Shown one piece after another: positions 1 through 12,099 of a DNA stretch of 64,000 nucleotides; the stretch's first letter is position 1, and each line of letters begins with the position of its first letter. Source of the DNA: Saturnia japonica. Its lineage: Eukaryota; Arthropoda; Insecta; Lepidoptera; Saturniidae. The position numbers and the translations under genes were made by a program. The notes beneath the pieces were generated by a model, which made no database searches, was not told the DNA's origin, and saw only the letters and a list, made by a program, of their open reading frames with translations. The DNA is taken from the NCBI GenBank assembly GCA_033032175.1, contig CM065304.1, forward strand, positions 10,974,001 through 11,038,000. The letters are read 5' to 3'.

Positions 1-31
1 CCATTTAAATAAAGTTAGCTACAAAAAAGAA

Positions 32-1072
32 TTGTTAGATATTCTTTACGTCATGAATCGACGTCATTTGATGGCAGATGAAATGCAAAGAGCTGTAGAG
101 ATGTTGCAAGCGGGAAGTAATCAATCTCAGGTATCTCGACATTTTGGCATTCATAGAAGTGCTATTTGTCGTCTTTGGCAGCGCTACAATAATACAGGAG
201 AACCCGCTGAATCGCATCCAGGCCATAAAAGTAGTACAACCACTCGGCAAGACCGGTACATACAACCGACTGCAAGACGCCAGCCGATGTTAACCGCGCG
301 AGAGATAAGTTTTTGAGGCTACAAATTTCAAGTGGTGTTGATGTAAGTCCTCAAACTGTGCGAAATCGACTGCATGAGTACGGCCTACGAGCTCGACGCC
401 CAATCAGGTGCCCACCGATATGTCATGGGAATCGCACTCGTCGGTATGGATGGTGTAGAGAACACATAACATGGACCCAGGAACAATGGGATAAAATTAT
501 GTTTTCCGATGACTCGCGATTCGGGTTTAAGCCTGATACAAGAAGGGTGCGAGTGTATCGTCGGCCCGGAAATACTGAAAGGCTCAGGTGCGTTCAGGAA
601 GTTCATCCATACAGCGGCTCAACAGTTATGTTATGGGCGGGTATTATGAAGAACAGGCGAACTGAGCTCGTTTTTGTAAATGGAAACATGAATGCTGAAA
701 ATTACATTGAGGATATTCTCAGACCTTATGTCTACCCATTTGCACAAACCTTTGGCTCCGATTTTAGGTTAATGCATAACAATGCGCGTTCACATACAGC
801 TCGGCGAACCAGTGAATACTTTGCAACGGAGAACATCCGGGTATTGCCCTGGCCTGCACAATCACCAGATCTCCACCCCATCGAGCACGCATGCATGCCA
901 GAGACGTTTTGAAGGACTTGGACGGAGCGACAACAACCCAAACAGCTGAAGGATTTGCTTACAATTCCATTGGGAGACGAATACCGCAAGATGACATAAA
1001 CAGTCTCATTAATTCAATGAATAATCGTTGCCGACAAGTTCTGAATAGCAGAGGAGCCCATACTTTGTATTA
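32..1072 (+). pseudogene. Tc1-like transposase, broken by frameshifts
   Basis: Relic of a Tc1-family DNA transposon whose left end may lie outside the window. The N-terminal helix-turn-helix part reads from about 71 to 316 (GSNQSQVSRHFGIHRSAICR is typical). The DDE part continues in another frame from 313 to about 895 (FSDDSRFGF, then MHNNARSHTA, then SPDLHPIEH), and the tail reads in a third frame from 891 to a stop at 1072. Spacing from the second to the third catalytic position is 34 residues, as in DD34E Tc1 elements. The second catalytic position, normally Asp in the family motif DNARPH, is Asn here. At least two frameshifts plus this substitution make it inactive. I did not find reliable terminal inverted repeats. 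Confidence 0.85.
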
Positions 1073-1314
1073 AATTGTTCTATTTTTTCACAATAAATAC
1101 ATTTTCTTTAGAAATTTCATTTTGTAAGAAAAAAGTTTAGTTTCTTATGTATCTTAGTTTCTACAGTATATTCTAATATTGTTCATTTCTGTTATTAAAA
1201 GAACTTATAAAGACAACAGCTGTTATTTTTACATCATAGAACCCTAAAGATATTATTTTAAAAATAAAATACTACGTTATAATGTGAAGAACCATCCTAA
1301 AATTTAAATTAGTA

Positions 1315-1455
1315 CATGTTGCTTAGACTTTTTTGATGGGTGTATTTTTAAAAATCCCTTCTTAGTCATCATCTACAGCGTAAAAGGAACCCGCATGAAA
1401 AAGTAGTTTGGGCTGTACGTTGATATGTTAGTTAGTCAGATATCCTTTTATATAT
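1315..1455 (+). repeat. RTE-like LINE 3' tail, fragment
   Basis: The stretch with 'tagtttgggctgtacgttgatatg' in outline (key words: ttgggctgt, gttgatatgt, agtcag) followed by a 'ccttttatatata' end also occurs at 33,468-33,770, 39,633-39,935 and 42,258-42,495. Such ends in moths usually belong to 3' tails of RTE-type LINEs; the class is inferred, the repetition is seen. Confidence 0.45.
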
Positions 1456-1457
1456 AT

Positions 1458-1780
1458 ACTAGCTGCGCCCGAGACTTCCGCGTGGATTTTTTTATATGGA
1501 AAACAGCTATAAAAACAAGATATATAGGTGTTCTGAAATTCAACATCGACTATTTAACCGTCTTTCATGTTTTGTTAATGTCTCGGATCCTTGAGACACA
1601 TCGTGGTACTCACATTTAGCTGTCAGCTTTGCCTCACATTCACTACTTTCGATCGATCGATGTTCTGCCATACGTACATCTACGCTGTGAATTTAACAAA
1701 ATATGTCGCGTTCTCTAGATTTCTGTGGCGCGTAAACTTTTTTTTAGTATCTCATTCAGCAGAAAGTCTGACTTAAGTAA
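1458..1780 (+). repeat. Short repeat relic starting 'actagctgcgcccgagactt'
   Basis: Begins with the 'tactagctgcgcccgagact' type of head that also starts the copies near 39,638 and 56,672. It contains no convincing coding frame. The two short open frames here are not supported by any recognised domain. Confidence 0.35.
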
Positions 1781-1782
1781 AT

Positions 1783-2222
1783 TATCTATACATATAAAAT
1801 GCTTTGTCCTGAATGACTGACGGATCAACGCACAGCCTAAAACGCTGATCGTAGAGACCTGAAACTTGGAGTGTGTGTTCTTTGTATGACGTAAGCATCC
1901 GATAAGAGAAGAGTTTTACCGAAATTATATCCCTAAGGGGGTGAAAAAGAGGAGCAAAGTTTGTATGGGTGTATGTATAGCGTATATCTATCTCTTATAC
2001 ATAAACCACAATAAGTTTTTTTTTGTTGAAAATTAGAAATTAGTTTATGACTTATGAGCATTATTTTTAAGCATGGCTTATTAATCCTAACGAACAAAAG
2101 TGACTTCATCATAAAGATGCCACCCGATATAATATTGTCTATACTACTGAAGTATTTATAATTCATCAATCAGTGATTTCTTCTAAATTATATGCGGGTG
2201 CAACCGCGGGAAACCGCTAGTC
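1783..2222 (+). repeat. Short interspersed repeat ending 'gaaaccgctagt'
   Basis: Starts near 'ctatacatataaaatgc' and ends with 'gggtgcaaccgcgggaaacc' then gctagt, a start and end pair frequent in lepidopteran non-autonomous elements. The part at 2,030-2,160 is similar to 5,395-5,480 (atttatgaacattattctta and agcatggc motifs), so at least two relatives lie in this window. The ORF on the - strand is not supported as a gene. Class unknown. Confidence 0.5.
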
Positions 2223-3354
2223 AACAATATAATCAATATGTGTGGAGGATTACCTAAGCTTTCATCTAGCATTACATCAAGGTTGTGGATCACTTGTGAG
2301 TTATTTATGACCATATTGTTAGTAATGTAGGTATTCAAAACATTTACGGCTAGTAAACTAATATGCATATATTTTAAAATGTTACCTCCGTTATGATTAA
2401 TATTGTAATAATAACTCAGTCCGTCCAACTCTACTTATATATTTACGCAGTCCTGTTGTGGTCTAATATTGTAGTATATTATTTGTCGTATATCTTAAAT
2501 AAATAGTTAAATGAAATGAAATTATACGTCCTTATCTATATATCTATATAAAAACGTAACTGATCGATGTCTGTACATAGAAGATATATGAGAAAAACTA
2601 TTATGAGAGGCCTTTATCTACACAGTATAACCCAAAAAAATGGTTGTTAGAATTTTTGTCTGTTTATCAGTTTGTCTGTTTGTTTGTTTGCCAACGTTTG
2701 TGCGTGCTAATCTCAGAAACGGTTTAACCGATTTGGAATCAGTTTTCACTAATATATTTGGTAAGGTTCACTTAATATTTAGTGTTTGTTTTACTTCAAT
2801 AAGTTCATAAATAAAAAAGTTATATAAATTTAAAAATCACGTCGAACAATTGTTCGATAAAAATGCTTTAAAATAGCTCTTCAGTTAAATTGACTGAAAT
2901 TTTAAGATGATGATTGAAACTTTTCATAAAGTTAAAAAATGGAGTTTAAATAATTTTAAAATTCCAATATAAGTTGACCTCAGATCTATTAAACCATAGT
3001 AAAAGGAGGTCAGCATAGGCTGGATATGTGTCAGTTGAATATAGCCGTGCCGCTGCTAGGGATGGCAATTCATTTCGGAAAAGATGGATTCGAATCGATT
3101 CACAAAAAAATCGAGGTCTAAAAGATTGTTCTCTCAAAAATCGATCTTTTTTCGATTCACTTTCAAATTTGTATTAACAATATAAAAATCCCTAAAATAG
3201 AAAATTAAAAGGGCACCACAACAATCGATCTTTTGTCATTTTTACCTTACTATAGTAACAGTTATTATAGAGAAACATAGAAAGGTATAGAGAGAGAGAG
3301 AATTTATTACAGGTATATAGTGAAAGAGAATTCATTTCAAAAATAGTATATTAC
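2223..3354. other. Unassigned AT-rich stretch with repeat fragments
   Basis: No gene recognised. The 2,520-2,800 part has the 'gtttgtttgtttgcc...gctaatctcagaaacggttt' pattern of decayed lepidopteran repeats, seen again at 22,790 and 42,185. A short (ag)n run sits at 3,292-3,302. The 63-codon frame on the - strand at 2,946-3,137 has no recognisable domain. Confidence 0.4.
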
Positions 3355-3355
3355 G

Positions 3356-3529
3356 CACCGAGGGAGAAAAGTAGGACATTCACGTCCGCGCGTATGGTTG
3401 TCACCCAAGCCGAAGGCTTTATATATTTTATATATAAACACGCAGTTGCTAGGTTACCGGGAGATAAAATAAAGTACGCGCATGCGCACATTTGCCATCT
3501 CACCGGGAGAGAATCGGGTACTTTTCTCC
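3356..3529. repeat. Possible MITE or hairpin with 12-bp inverted ends
   Basis: GGGAGAAAAGTA at 3,363-3,374 is matched by its exact complement TACTTTTCTCCC at 3,518-3,529. Between them the motif cgggaga recurs twice, and a tataaa-rich core at 3,420-3,440 is present. The arms and a local GC rise set it apart from its surroundings. No target-site duplication was established. Confidence 0.35.
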
Positions 3530-3701
3530 CGCGTGACAGGGACTAAAAGTGAACTGTTCATCCCGGAGGAGAATTTTTTTTATTATAAACTGTTGTCGTT
3601 AATTTGCTGTTGGGTAATAATTTACTGTTAGTATTTTAATTGGTAAATGACACCATAGAAAATGACAGCATAATGAAATGAATAATCCATACCTACAATA
3701 T

Positions 3702-4075
3702 TATAAATGCGAAAGTAATTCTGTCTGTCCCGTCTGTTGCATTTTCACGCCTAGACAGCTGAACCAATTTTGATGAATATTGGTTGAGTGAGGACATAGG
3801 CTACTTTTGGAAATAAAACTGAAAGGGGTGAAATGGGGGGTGAAAGTTCGTATGAAGAACCTAATTTTGACGAATTTTGGTATAGAGATATGTTGAACTT
3901 TGGAGAAAATCTTTGGTTACCTTATGTGGTGAAAATAAAACTCTAATGTGTTAAATATGGGATGAAGGTTTGTACGAAGAACCCATCAAACCAATTTTGA
4001 TGAATAGAGATATATTGGTTCTTGGAGATGGACATAGGGTACCTTATGGCGCAAAGATAAAACATGAAGGGGTTA
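3702..4075 (+). repeat. Repeat with 'attataaatgcgaaag' head
   Basis: Opens with 'acaatattataaatgcgaaa' followed by gtaattctgtctgtc, the most familiar head of short lepidopteran repeats. A block beginning aaccaattttgatgaat is then repeated twice more in decayed form up to about 4,075. Non-coding. Confidence 0.5.
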
Positions 4076-4219
4076 AATAGGGGATAAAATTTTGTATGAA
4101 GAGCCCACTATTTCTCAATTTAGGGATATGAAAATACATATTTATGCTTTTATGAAGAAATAAAAGGGTTTCGCGTTTTTGAAAAATTAATCCGTGAGGT
4201 GGTACATTAAGGGATGATT

Positions 4220-4566
4220 TACAATACCATACACATAGAGTAATAAATCCATCTATGATTTTCTTTTGGTTTGTCGTGTTCCGAGATTTATCGGTGTTTA
4301 TGCAGTAAAATAGCGGCGTGATAGAGATCGCGACCACCATAGACATGGTGATAAACACATGTATGATTTTCTTTTGGTTCATCGTGTTCAGAGATCAGTC
4401 GGTGTATTTGAAATAATATAGCGGGGTAATAGAGATCGCGACCACCATACACATAGAGTGATGAACACAAGTAAGATTTTCTTTTGGTTTGTCGTGTTTT
4501 GAGATCATTCGGTGTTTATGTAGTAATATAGCGGCGTGATAGAGATCGCGACCACCATACACATAA
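4220..4566. repeat. Tandem repeat, unit about 109 bp, roughly three copies
   Basis: The word gagatcgcgaccaccat starts at 4,324, 4,432 and 4,542, giving periods of 108 and 110 bp. The interval also repeats 'gattttcttttggttt' and 'tcggtgttta'. The array runs straight into the LINE relic at 4,566-5,015 and lies at its 3' end when read on the - strand. Confidence 0.75.
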
Positions 4567-5015
4567 CGACTCGTAAAGATCTCAGGCGACAGCTGGTTCC
4601 ACAGAGTGGTTGTGCGAGGCAGAAGTGCCTTAAGAAACGCACGGTAGTGGAATTCTGGACATCGAGGTGGTGTGGATGGAATTTACGATTCTGACGTGAT
4701 GTCCGATGGTGAAATTCAGCAGCCAGGATCAATCTAAAAAAATCCTCGGAATACTCACATGATAAATGCGGTAGAAGATGCAGAGTGAACCAACATCCCT
4801 ACGCAGAGCCAATCAATCCGATCGGAAAGAGCTTGATCGTCAATAATTTGAGCCGCCCTACGGTGAATGCGGTCAAAAGGAAGTAGCTGATACTGGGGGG
4901 CTTCCGCCCAGAGATGAGAACAATACTACATGTGGGGTCGAATTTGCGCCTTACAAAGATTTGGGCGATGAGCCGACGTGAAGTACCGTCTCGCCTTACT
5001 GAGCACACCAAGCTT
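4566..5015 (-). pseudogene. LINE reverse transcriptase C-terminal relic
   Basis: Read on the - strand from about 5,015, the conceptual peptide has the pieces LGVLSKARRYFTSAHR, KAQIRPHVEYCSHLWAEAPQ, LLPFDRIHRRAAQI and LKALLPRTTTLWNQLSPEIF. This is the usual C-terminal stretch after the reverse transcriptase palm in jockey-like lepidopteran LINEs. Stops and frameshifts occur around 4,735-4,800, so it is dead. Only the 3' part is present; the sequence beyond 5,015 belongs to another repeat. Confidence 0.75.
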
Positions 5016-5020
5016 CTATT

Positions 5021-5640
5021 CTATCTATACTAATATAATAAAGCGGAAGAGTTTTTTTGTTAGTTTGTTTAAACTCGCTTCTTTTCTCTGGAACTACCCT
5101 AGTGGGATTCTAAAATTTTTTTTTATATATGATAAGTTACTCACGACGAATAGTATAGGCTACCTAAAATTAGGCTACAACTCTCAGCAATCCTTAAATA
5201 TTGATTTTTGTTAAGTCGGAGGTGGAAGCCCTTCCGGGTTGCTTTATCCGCTTGCGCTGTCGTAATGGTTAATAATACGTAAATACAATTTGCTACAAAA
5301 ATACTGATCCTTAATATATATAAAAAGAAAGTTCGCGATAGCATGACTATCCCCTAAATATAAGCCTCAAAAAGCTACTTTGTAACAAACAATTGTTAAA
5401 AATTATAAAGTGATTTATGAACATTATTCTTAGGCATGGCATGTTAATTCTTACGAATAAAAGTTTCTTCGCCATGAAGAAAATTTTATAAAGTTAGTTT
5501 TGCTCTTTATAGTATGTTATTTTAACACACAATTTAGGAGATAATAAAAAAATCAAATAATTTGTACTTGCGACAAGAACAATAATTTTATTATGATAGA
5601 CTACACAGATGCGTTGGCGTTGCGGTGTTTATTGCACAGC
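5021..5640. repeat. Short repeat(s) ending 'gcacagctagt'
   Basis: Starts 'ctatactaatataataaagc' and ends 'tattgcacagctagt' at about 5,644. Both are signature ends of a group also seen at 22,757-23,022 and 60,985-61,405. The middle (5,395-5,480) matches 2,030-2,160. Open frames here are repeat noise. Confidence 0.45.
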
Positions 5641-5999
5641 TAGTAATATAATAAATCCAAATTATTTTAACTTCGCGTAAAGTAGAAATCAACTGGTTTA
5701 ATTCTTCTATTTTGTACTAAAATACTACGTTAGATGTCGTTTGGTGTTTTTGCGCTATCAAGATTTTTATTTTATTACATTTATTTATCTTAGCTTTTTG
5801 TAAACGATTGTAAAACCAAAAGAAAATTATTTTGTATTGAACTACTACGTTACTTTTGCTTGATAATATCGGTTAATAATTCAAATAATTTTATTCAGGT
5901 ATTCTCTGAGGGTTTTTGATTAATTGCGCTATGAAGTGAATTTTAATTTATTTTTGCGATTCAACTACCGACTTTATAATAACCAGCGGACTATAATCT

Positions 6000-6165
6000 T
6001 ATTATATTAAGTTAGTAATTCTTGTATATATGTAATTGGTTTCTCGGAAACGGCTTCAACGATTTCGATGAAACTTTGCATTTAGAGAATATTTTACATT
6101 CCATGTTTACATACATATGTGTTTTCTTTTTTTGTTTATTAGACACAGAGCACGGCTCGGTCGCC
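6000..6165 (+). repeat. About 150-bp repeat, family B, copy 1
   Basis: Contains 'gtaattggtttctcggaaac' then ggcttcaacgatttcgatgaaactttgcattta in outline. Related copies lie at 19,310-19,490 (+), 28,060-28,210 (-), 40,365-40,525 (-) and, partial, 43,540-43,625 (-). No coding capacity; class not identified. Confidence 0.65.
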
Positions 6166-6174
6166 CAAATATTA

Positions 6175-6482
6175 GTAATAATATCAGCATGTATGTTTCC
6201 TACTGCTGGGCAAAGGGCCTCTTTTCAAGGAAAAGTTAAATTAATTACCACGCCAGACCACGACGTATTGGCGATTTCAAACACTCATCTAACAATAATT
6301 CTATATTTTTCTTACATACAGAGGTACTACAAGAACATTTCTTGAGCGGTTTCTTCTCGATGTTTTTCTTCACCGTCAGCAGATAAAGTTACCAATTTAA
6401 ATTAATTGGTATTTGTTCGCAAATTCCGAAAAATCAGTTAGTACTTGCCGGGGTTCGAATATGCAAATCGATTTTCCGGCCA
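6175..6482 (-). mobile_element. SINE relic, family C, reverse orientation
   Basis: The + strand reads 'tgctgggcaaagggcctctt' at its left, and 'cttcaccgtcagcag' and 'gccggggttcgaat' at its right. This is the mirror image of the element at 62,944-63,270. The last word is a pol III B-box-like sequence. The copy is strongly decayed; family relations are inferred from the two copies in this window. Confidence 0.5.
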
Positions 6483-6905
6483 TCTAAATCATTCAACTAT
6501 CACGAATTACAATGTATTGTAATTTGAATTTCTGTAAAATGCCTGTTAGAAAGTGGATGGGATTTTCTCAGTATTGCATTGTTTTCAAAAAAGAGTGAGA
6601 TCTGTTCTTTCACAGGAAACTGGGGAATACCATCAAGTGAGACTTGCTGCTTAATAAGATACTAAGAATTAATTTACGCGCCCCAAAAACCTGTATGGAT
6701 TGACGTATTAGGTTAAATTACGCATAAACGTATTGCAGAATATAATCCATCTAAAGTAGTGAAGACCGTCAGGCACGGCTGACTGCTAACCTGGAATATC
6801 TACCACACTGCGTCTTAGAAATCCGAGACATTCACAAAGCACGAAACACAGATAATCGCCGATAATGAATTTCAGTACATCTACACATCTGTTTTTTATA
6901 ATATA

Positions 6906-7166
6906 ACATACCATCACGCCTGTATTCCCCGAAAGGTTAGGCAGAGGAGTACTAATGTACACCCACATTTCGCCGAGTATGTTTTTTAGGCCCCATGTAA
7001 TATAGGGGGCGAGCCTATTACCATTGATCGGGCACCAAACCAAACTCCGAGCTGCTACTGAGAATTTCATAGGAAAAACCCAATAACACTTTGCTTCACC
7101 TGGGATTCGAACCCAGGACCTCGCTTATAGCAGTCGCGCTTACGACCACTAGGCTAACGAGGCAGT
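6906..7166 (-). mobile_element. tRNA-derived SINE, family A, copy 1
   Basis: On the - strand the element starts with a tRNA-like head. An A box (TAGCCTAGTGG) lies at 7,146-7,156 and a B box (complement of GGATTCGAACCC) at 7,102-7,113, in the order and distance expected of a pol III promoter. The body ends at about 6,906 near 'cataccatcacgcctgtat'. Copies at 17,716-17,922 and 50,580-50,834 are in the same orientation. The head cannot be a functional tRNA because the body continues without a tRNA 3' half. Confidence 0.8.
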
Positions 7167-7169
7167 CCT

Positions 7170-10150
7170 GTTTTTATAACCATTTTTTATACACGAAATT
7201 CCACATAGACGAAGTCGCAGCTAGTTATTATATTATAAATGTACAACATAACATATTATAATACAATTATAGTATGCTAATAATATTTGAACATATGTTT
7301 AGCTACCACCTTATGCAATCTATAACCATGCTAAGCCCTAATCCGTGTGATTTACGGTTGTTGCACTTAGCTTATTGTCCATCTTCGTCAACAACATAAT
7401 CATAATAATATATTGTTATGATATACAGTTATTTTAAGTTCGTATATAAGTGAATTATAGAGCCAATAGGGAATATGGAATGAAAGAAAAATAAAATCTA
7501 ATATAAATATAATTCCAGGACATTTACACGAATTAATTAAATTTATATACATACTATAATAACAATTTTAATATGCGTTTACTATTAAACAATTTAATAT
7601 TTTATTCATAGACATAGTTTTATAAGAAAGGAGATGCGCATTGTTATTCAACAAAGCGGACCACATAGACCTAATATAACAATATGTTAAATTTTCTTTT
7701 TTACAGGATAATAATTTTATTATTCATAATATAGAGTATTTCCCTTTTTGATTATTCTTAACAAACGTTACAAGACGTCGCAATCACTGTAATTTTTCTA
7801 CTGTGAAACATTACAATAGCGTTATCTTAGAAAAACAACGATCATCGTTCTTTAGTTTACTTTGCAATGCGTGTGCGCAACTTACCTAGAACCTTACGTT
7901 ATAAGCTTTATTGTTTGAGAGAACAATTACCTTTTGTACGAGTTGGTATCGACACGATTATCAGTAGCAGCGTTAAGTAACGAAGGCTCAAGTTCGACTA
8001 TTTAGTAAGGCACCAAAGAAACTATTACCACCTTTTTATACGTCATTGTTCGTTCTGCATACCGTTGCTCGGGATATAAAAAGTATTTTGATTCAAAGTT
8101 CGAAATCCATAGATGATTGAGACTATTTTAATTAACGTAACTAGTGAGTTACAGTTACAGTTGTATATTTAATTTTAATCGCCATCGCAAGAGCATAATA
8201 ATAATAATAATAATAATAATTGTTAATAGGTAATTGGTTTGGTTTCAATTTTTGTGCAAACGTGAAGTAATGTTTTAGGAAAATATCTTTAGGTTTATTA
8301 TATATAACTTTAAAGGTTTTGAAGCGATTCGAAATTTACTTTCACTCAACTTGTGCACACTACTTATACCGTGATGTCATTTAAAAATTATCAATTTTGG
8401 ATATACATTAAACTAATTGATACTAAAAATAAATAAATACTTTGTAATCTTCTATATTCAATACGTTATGATACTAGTAACATTCCACGACTTCGTACGC
8501 GCAAATTACTCTGCAAGACTTAATAACAATAAAACATAACCATCAACTTGAATGTATCTACATTCAGCAGAGAAAGAATTAAAAAAATCATATTAATAGT
8601 TTCAGAATTTACTTTTACACATAATATTCACAAATTTTATCTCTTTAGAATTGTAGTACGAGTATAAGTATAATATAAATGTAATATGAAATCAAATTTT
8701 CAGTAAAAATCTGGAGTTATGGTAGAAAAAAAAAATTGCACAATTATCTGAAAGTAAATTGTATTTTTTTTATAAATATCTGCCTATTCATTTCAATTTC
8801 ATACTGTATCATGTAAAATACTTCCAATGCAACGAATATAGGGTATATACAATAAACAATAAAGCAAGTTTTTAATTCAAAAGAAGAGTTTTTACCATCA
8901 AAAACTGTAATCTTACACGAAATTTAATATAACACGACACAATTTAAAGATATTTTTTTTAATTAAAATGATTTTATTATTCTTAATGTCACGTTTTTGT
9001 TATTTTTAAATAACATAATTTCGAAGGTTTTATGTAAGAAAATTGTACTAATATTTCATTGAATAAAAATTTTATATCTAGACTAAGGAAAATTCACAAA
9101 TTGAATTAATTTATAAACAATTAACAAGCAAAGATAGGTAGCACAAGTAATAACATAGATAAGTTAGCTTTCCCAATCTCAATGACTAAAATTCCTTAGT
9201 TTATTTTATTTTTAACGTATGGAAATCGCATCACTTCCTACCTAGGAACTTCTACTCGCTAAAAGTTAATGGTGCATCGTCTTTCACCATAATGAGACGA
9301 CACGAAATAGTACGAACATGCACCGTAACATCCCGTCGGCAGACCCTGCGAAAACGCTGCGCCTGCGCCGCCCTCTGTCAAAGACAGTCCGGTACAATTC
9401 CAACCCCGTCCGTCGATCCATTGCAATGGGGAGAAAGGCCTCTGTGAACCAACGTTGCAATTTTTAATTAAAGAGGTTTCCTTCCTCGATGATTTTTTAA
9501 AGAGGTGTTTTCTTCTGAATTCTTAAGAACATTTTATTCTGCCACTGCTGTTTTCTTTTTAAGACGTTGTCTTTTACTTTATTTATTACCAAGATTTTAT
9601 TCCTCTGTCCGTTGGGTTAAGGGAAGAAATAATTCCTTTCTAATTGTCCCGTGAACACGAGTGGAACGACTCCGGTCAGAGTATCAATTGTTCTTCAAAA
9701 GTTGGCTGAATCAAGAGGAGCTTTTTGAAATCGTACCCCAGAAAACTAAAATAGCTAATACCAAAAAAGTAATAAATCAGAAAATTGTTTTTTAGATTAA
9801 ATGGTGGTTTAACTATGACATTTAAAAATTTAAACTAAACTTGTGAAAAGATAATTACATTCTAAAAAGATGAAATCCTCACTGTTCAATAGTGCGTAAA
9901 TTTCAATAAATAATTTTATAATACATACTTAATTATTTCGTTAACGTTGTTGTATAACTACGTCGACGTAATTGTGCAATGTTTTGAATTTAAATTATAG
10001 AAACATTAAAATATTTTTCAAACAAATACATAATGTACCCAAACTGTAATTTATTCATTTTACATTCGTATTAATTAATTCGTTAAACAAGTTCTTGTGT
10101 CAGATTATTACACATCAAATTAGTTTTTCGTTTACAAAACATTTCCACTA
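7170..10150. other. AT-rich intergenic DNA, no gene seen
   Basis: Long stretch without a believable coding frame. It contains a trinucleotide (ATA)n run at 8,195-8,221 and a small GC-rich patch at 9,290-9,430. The patch carries a 52-codon open frame starting at 9,292; this could be chance or part of an untranslated exon, since nothing recognisable is encoded. The rest is AT-rich sequence without clear repeats. Confidence 0.4.
8195..8221. repeat. (ATA)n microsatellite
   Basis: Nine uninterrupted ata/taa units in otherwise unremarkable AT-rich DNA. Confidence 0.9.
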
Positions 10151-10154
10151 TTAA

Positions 10155-10650
10155 TCAAATCAAAATCAAAATATCTTTTATTGAATTTAGACCCTAAGAA
10201 GGCACTTATGAATGTCAAAACACTACCACCAGTTCGGAAAACATCCCAGACATCGAGAAGAACCGACAAGAAACTCGATCGGGTTTATCTTATTATCTTT
10301 TTTTTTTAACTGGTTATACAGTATTTAATTATATACAGTTATTACCATTTTCAGTAGATTATTTACAATTTACAATTTATTATTTACAAATACTATTTCA
10401 ACTTTCTTTTTTGCGAAATTCCAAACATCTCAGAGTCTGATTAACGACTGTTTACGTTTATAAAGCCCGTATTCCTTTTCCTAGGCAACCAGGTCTTGGT
10501 AATAGTAGCCCCGAGGAACTTTTATGCGGATACTATTAGCTAATTGATCAGGTAGATAATGTTTCTCACCCCGAGGGTTCAAATAGCTAATGAAGTAAGG
10601 CCGATATTTGTTATACGAAATCACAGAATGGGATGCAATTAAAAGATGTA
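10155..10650 (-). repeat. Unclassified retroelement-like relic
   Basis: The left part has 'aatatcttttattgaattta' and 'actaccaccagttcggaaa', a block often found in moth genomes. Read on the - strand, 10,490-10,630 gives an open stretch with the pieces YLPDQLANSIRIKVPRG and YYYQDLVA. This suggests a decayed element transcribed leftwards. I cannot assign a clade. Confidence 0.4.
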
Positions 10651-11056
10651 TAAAAAGTACTTTTTCTTGGACTGATTTAGTGCTGGAAAATTTATTTTTT
10701 ACAATATTTTCTAATATTAAATAAATTTTATTAATTAGAATAAAATTATTAGAATAATATTAAAAAAACGAATGTTTATGAAGTCATTACTTGTTGGGAT
10801 TTTTAGTGATTTTTTAATTTAATATTTTAAAACAAAGTCTTTAACTTTAATTAGCTTTGTTAGATTTAATATCAACGTTACTTCTGTTTTTGTTTCACGA
10901 ATCATAAATAGCTACTTAAAATGTAATAAAGCTTTCTTAATTTACTTTAATTAATTTTAAATAATTTGACATATTATTACTAGGTCCTTACATATGAAAT
11001 TAGCGTTTTATATGGTAAAAGTAAAATGAAAAAATATTATGAAATTATACATTTAA

Positions 11057-12090
11057 TCAATCGAAGTATGTACCGTTATTATCTATGTACTTTCGCCATT
11101 TTAAAGGTAGTTCATTGATTCCATTGCTGAAAAAAATTGTGAGAGCAAGAATCAATAAAATCTTCGAAGGCAGTTTGGTCAGCCTCGTCGGAATTGAATT
11201 TATTTTCCATGCAAGAAATTGTCCAAATTCCGAAAAAAGTGGTAATCTGTTGGAGCAATGTCCGGGGAATATAGTGGGTTTCGGAAACATTCCAACCGCA
11301 GTTTCTCTAATTTAGCGATTTTCGGTCGTAAAGTATGGGGTCTAGCGTTGATCTGAAGCAGCAGTGACCTTGAGATATTGACCAGTCTCGGTTGTTTAAC
11401 GGCTAGATTTTCCATCATGGTTTGCAATTGTTTACAATACAGATCTGCCGTTATCGTCTGGACAGATCTTACGAAGCTGTAGTGTATAACACTAGCACTG
11501 GTCCACCAAACACTCACCATTACCTTTTTCTGAGACTACTTTCGCTTGGGACTGGATTTGATGAGCTTTTCCAATTGTCATAAAGAATCCATTTTTCGTC
11601 ACAAGTAACAATACGATTCAAAATTCCCTCGTTATTGTGACGATTAAGTAATGTAATTCAGAACTCAATAGGTGTTTGTTGGCGTGCATCAGTCAATTCA
11701 TGCGGTATCCATTTCTCGAGCTTTTTCACTTTTCCTGTGTGTTTCAAGTGAATACTTTTTTTTATCACTCACACCGAAGCCTGCCTTTAACCCTGATGTG
11801 GTTTGCGAATGATCCGCTTCAACGATCACCTTTGATTCTTCAGTTTCAACTAGGGTCTCCGGCCATCCACGGGGTTTGTTTAGTAGGTCAAAATTTACAG
11901 AACGAAAACGTGGGAACCAAAAACGTACCGTGTTTTCTTTTACAGTAGCTTTCCCATACACATCATTAATCTTTCGAGCTGATTCTGCAGCGCTGATGCC
12001 ACAATAGAACTTATATTCGTAAATAAGGCGATATTTTCTATTTTGTGAAAAGAACGATGTCAGAGAAAAATAAAATGGTGCAAAAAACAA
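11057..12090 (-). pseudogene. mariner transposase (DD34D, mori-like), broken
   Basis: Decayed mariner transposase. In order on the - strand: N-terminal SAAESARKINDVYG and ENTVRFWFPRFRS near 12,000-11,900; PRGWPETLVETEE and IVEADHSQTT near 11,800; first catalytic Asp in VTCDEKWILYDN near 11,610; MVSVWWTSASVIHYSF at about 11,520; the second catalytic region, which reads LLLQINARPHT instead of the family HDNARPH; the third Asp in YSPDIAPTDYHFF at about 11,230; and a C-terminal end NGTYFD at the stop, 11,057. Frame breaks at about 11,690 and 11,215 and the lost second Asp show it is inactive. Inverted repeats were not identified. Confidence 0.85.
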
Positions 12091-12099
12091 ATGAATCAC

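Noticed and set aside
7081..7166. tRNA gene-like A and B boxes
   Set aside because: They form the head of a SINE with two more copies in the window; the body continues past where a tRNA 3' end would be and no proper acceptor stem is seen.
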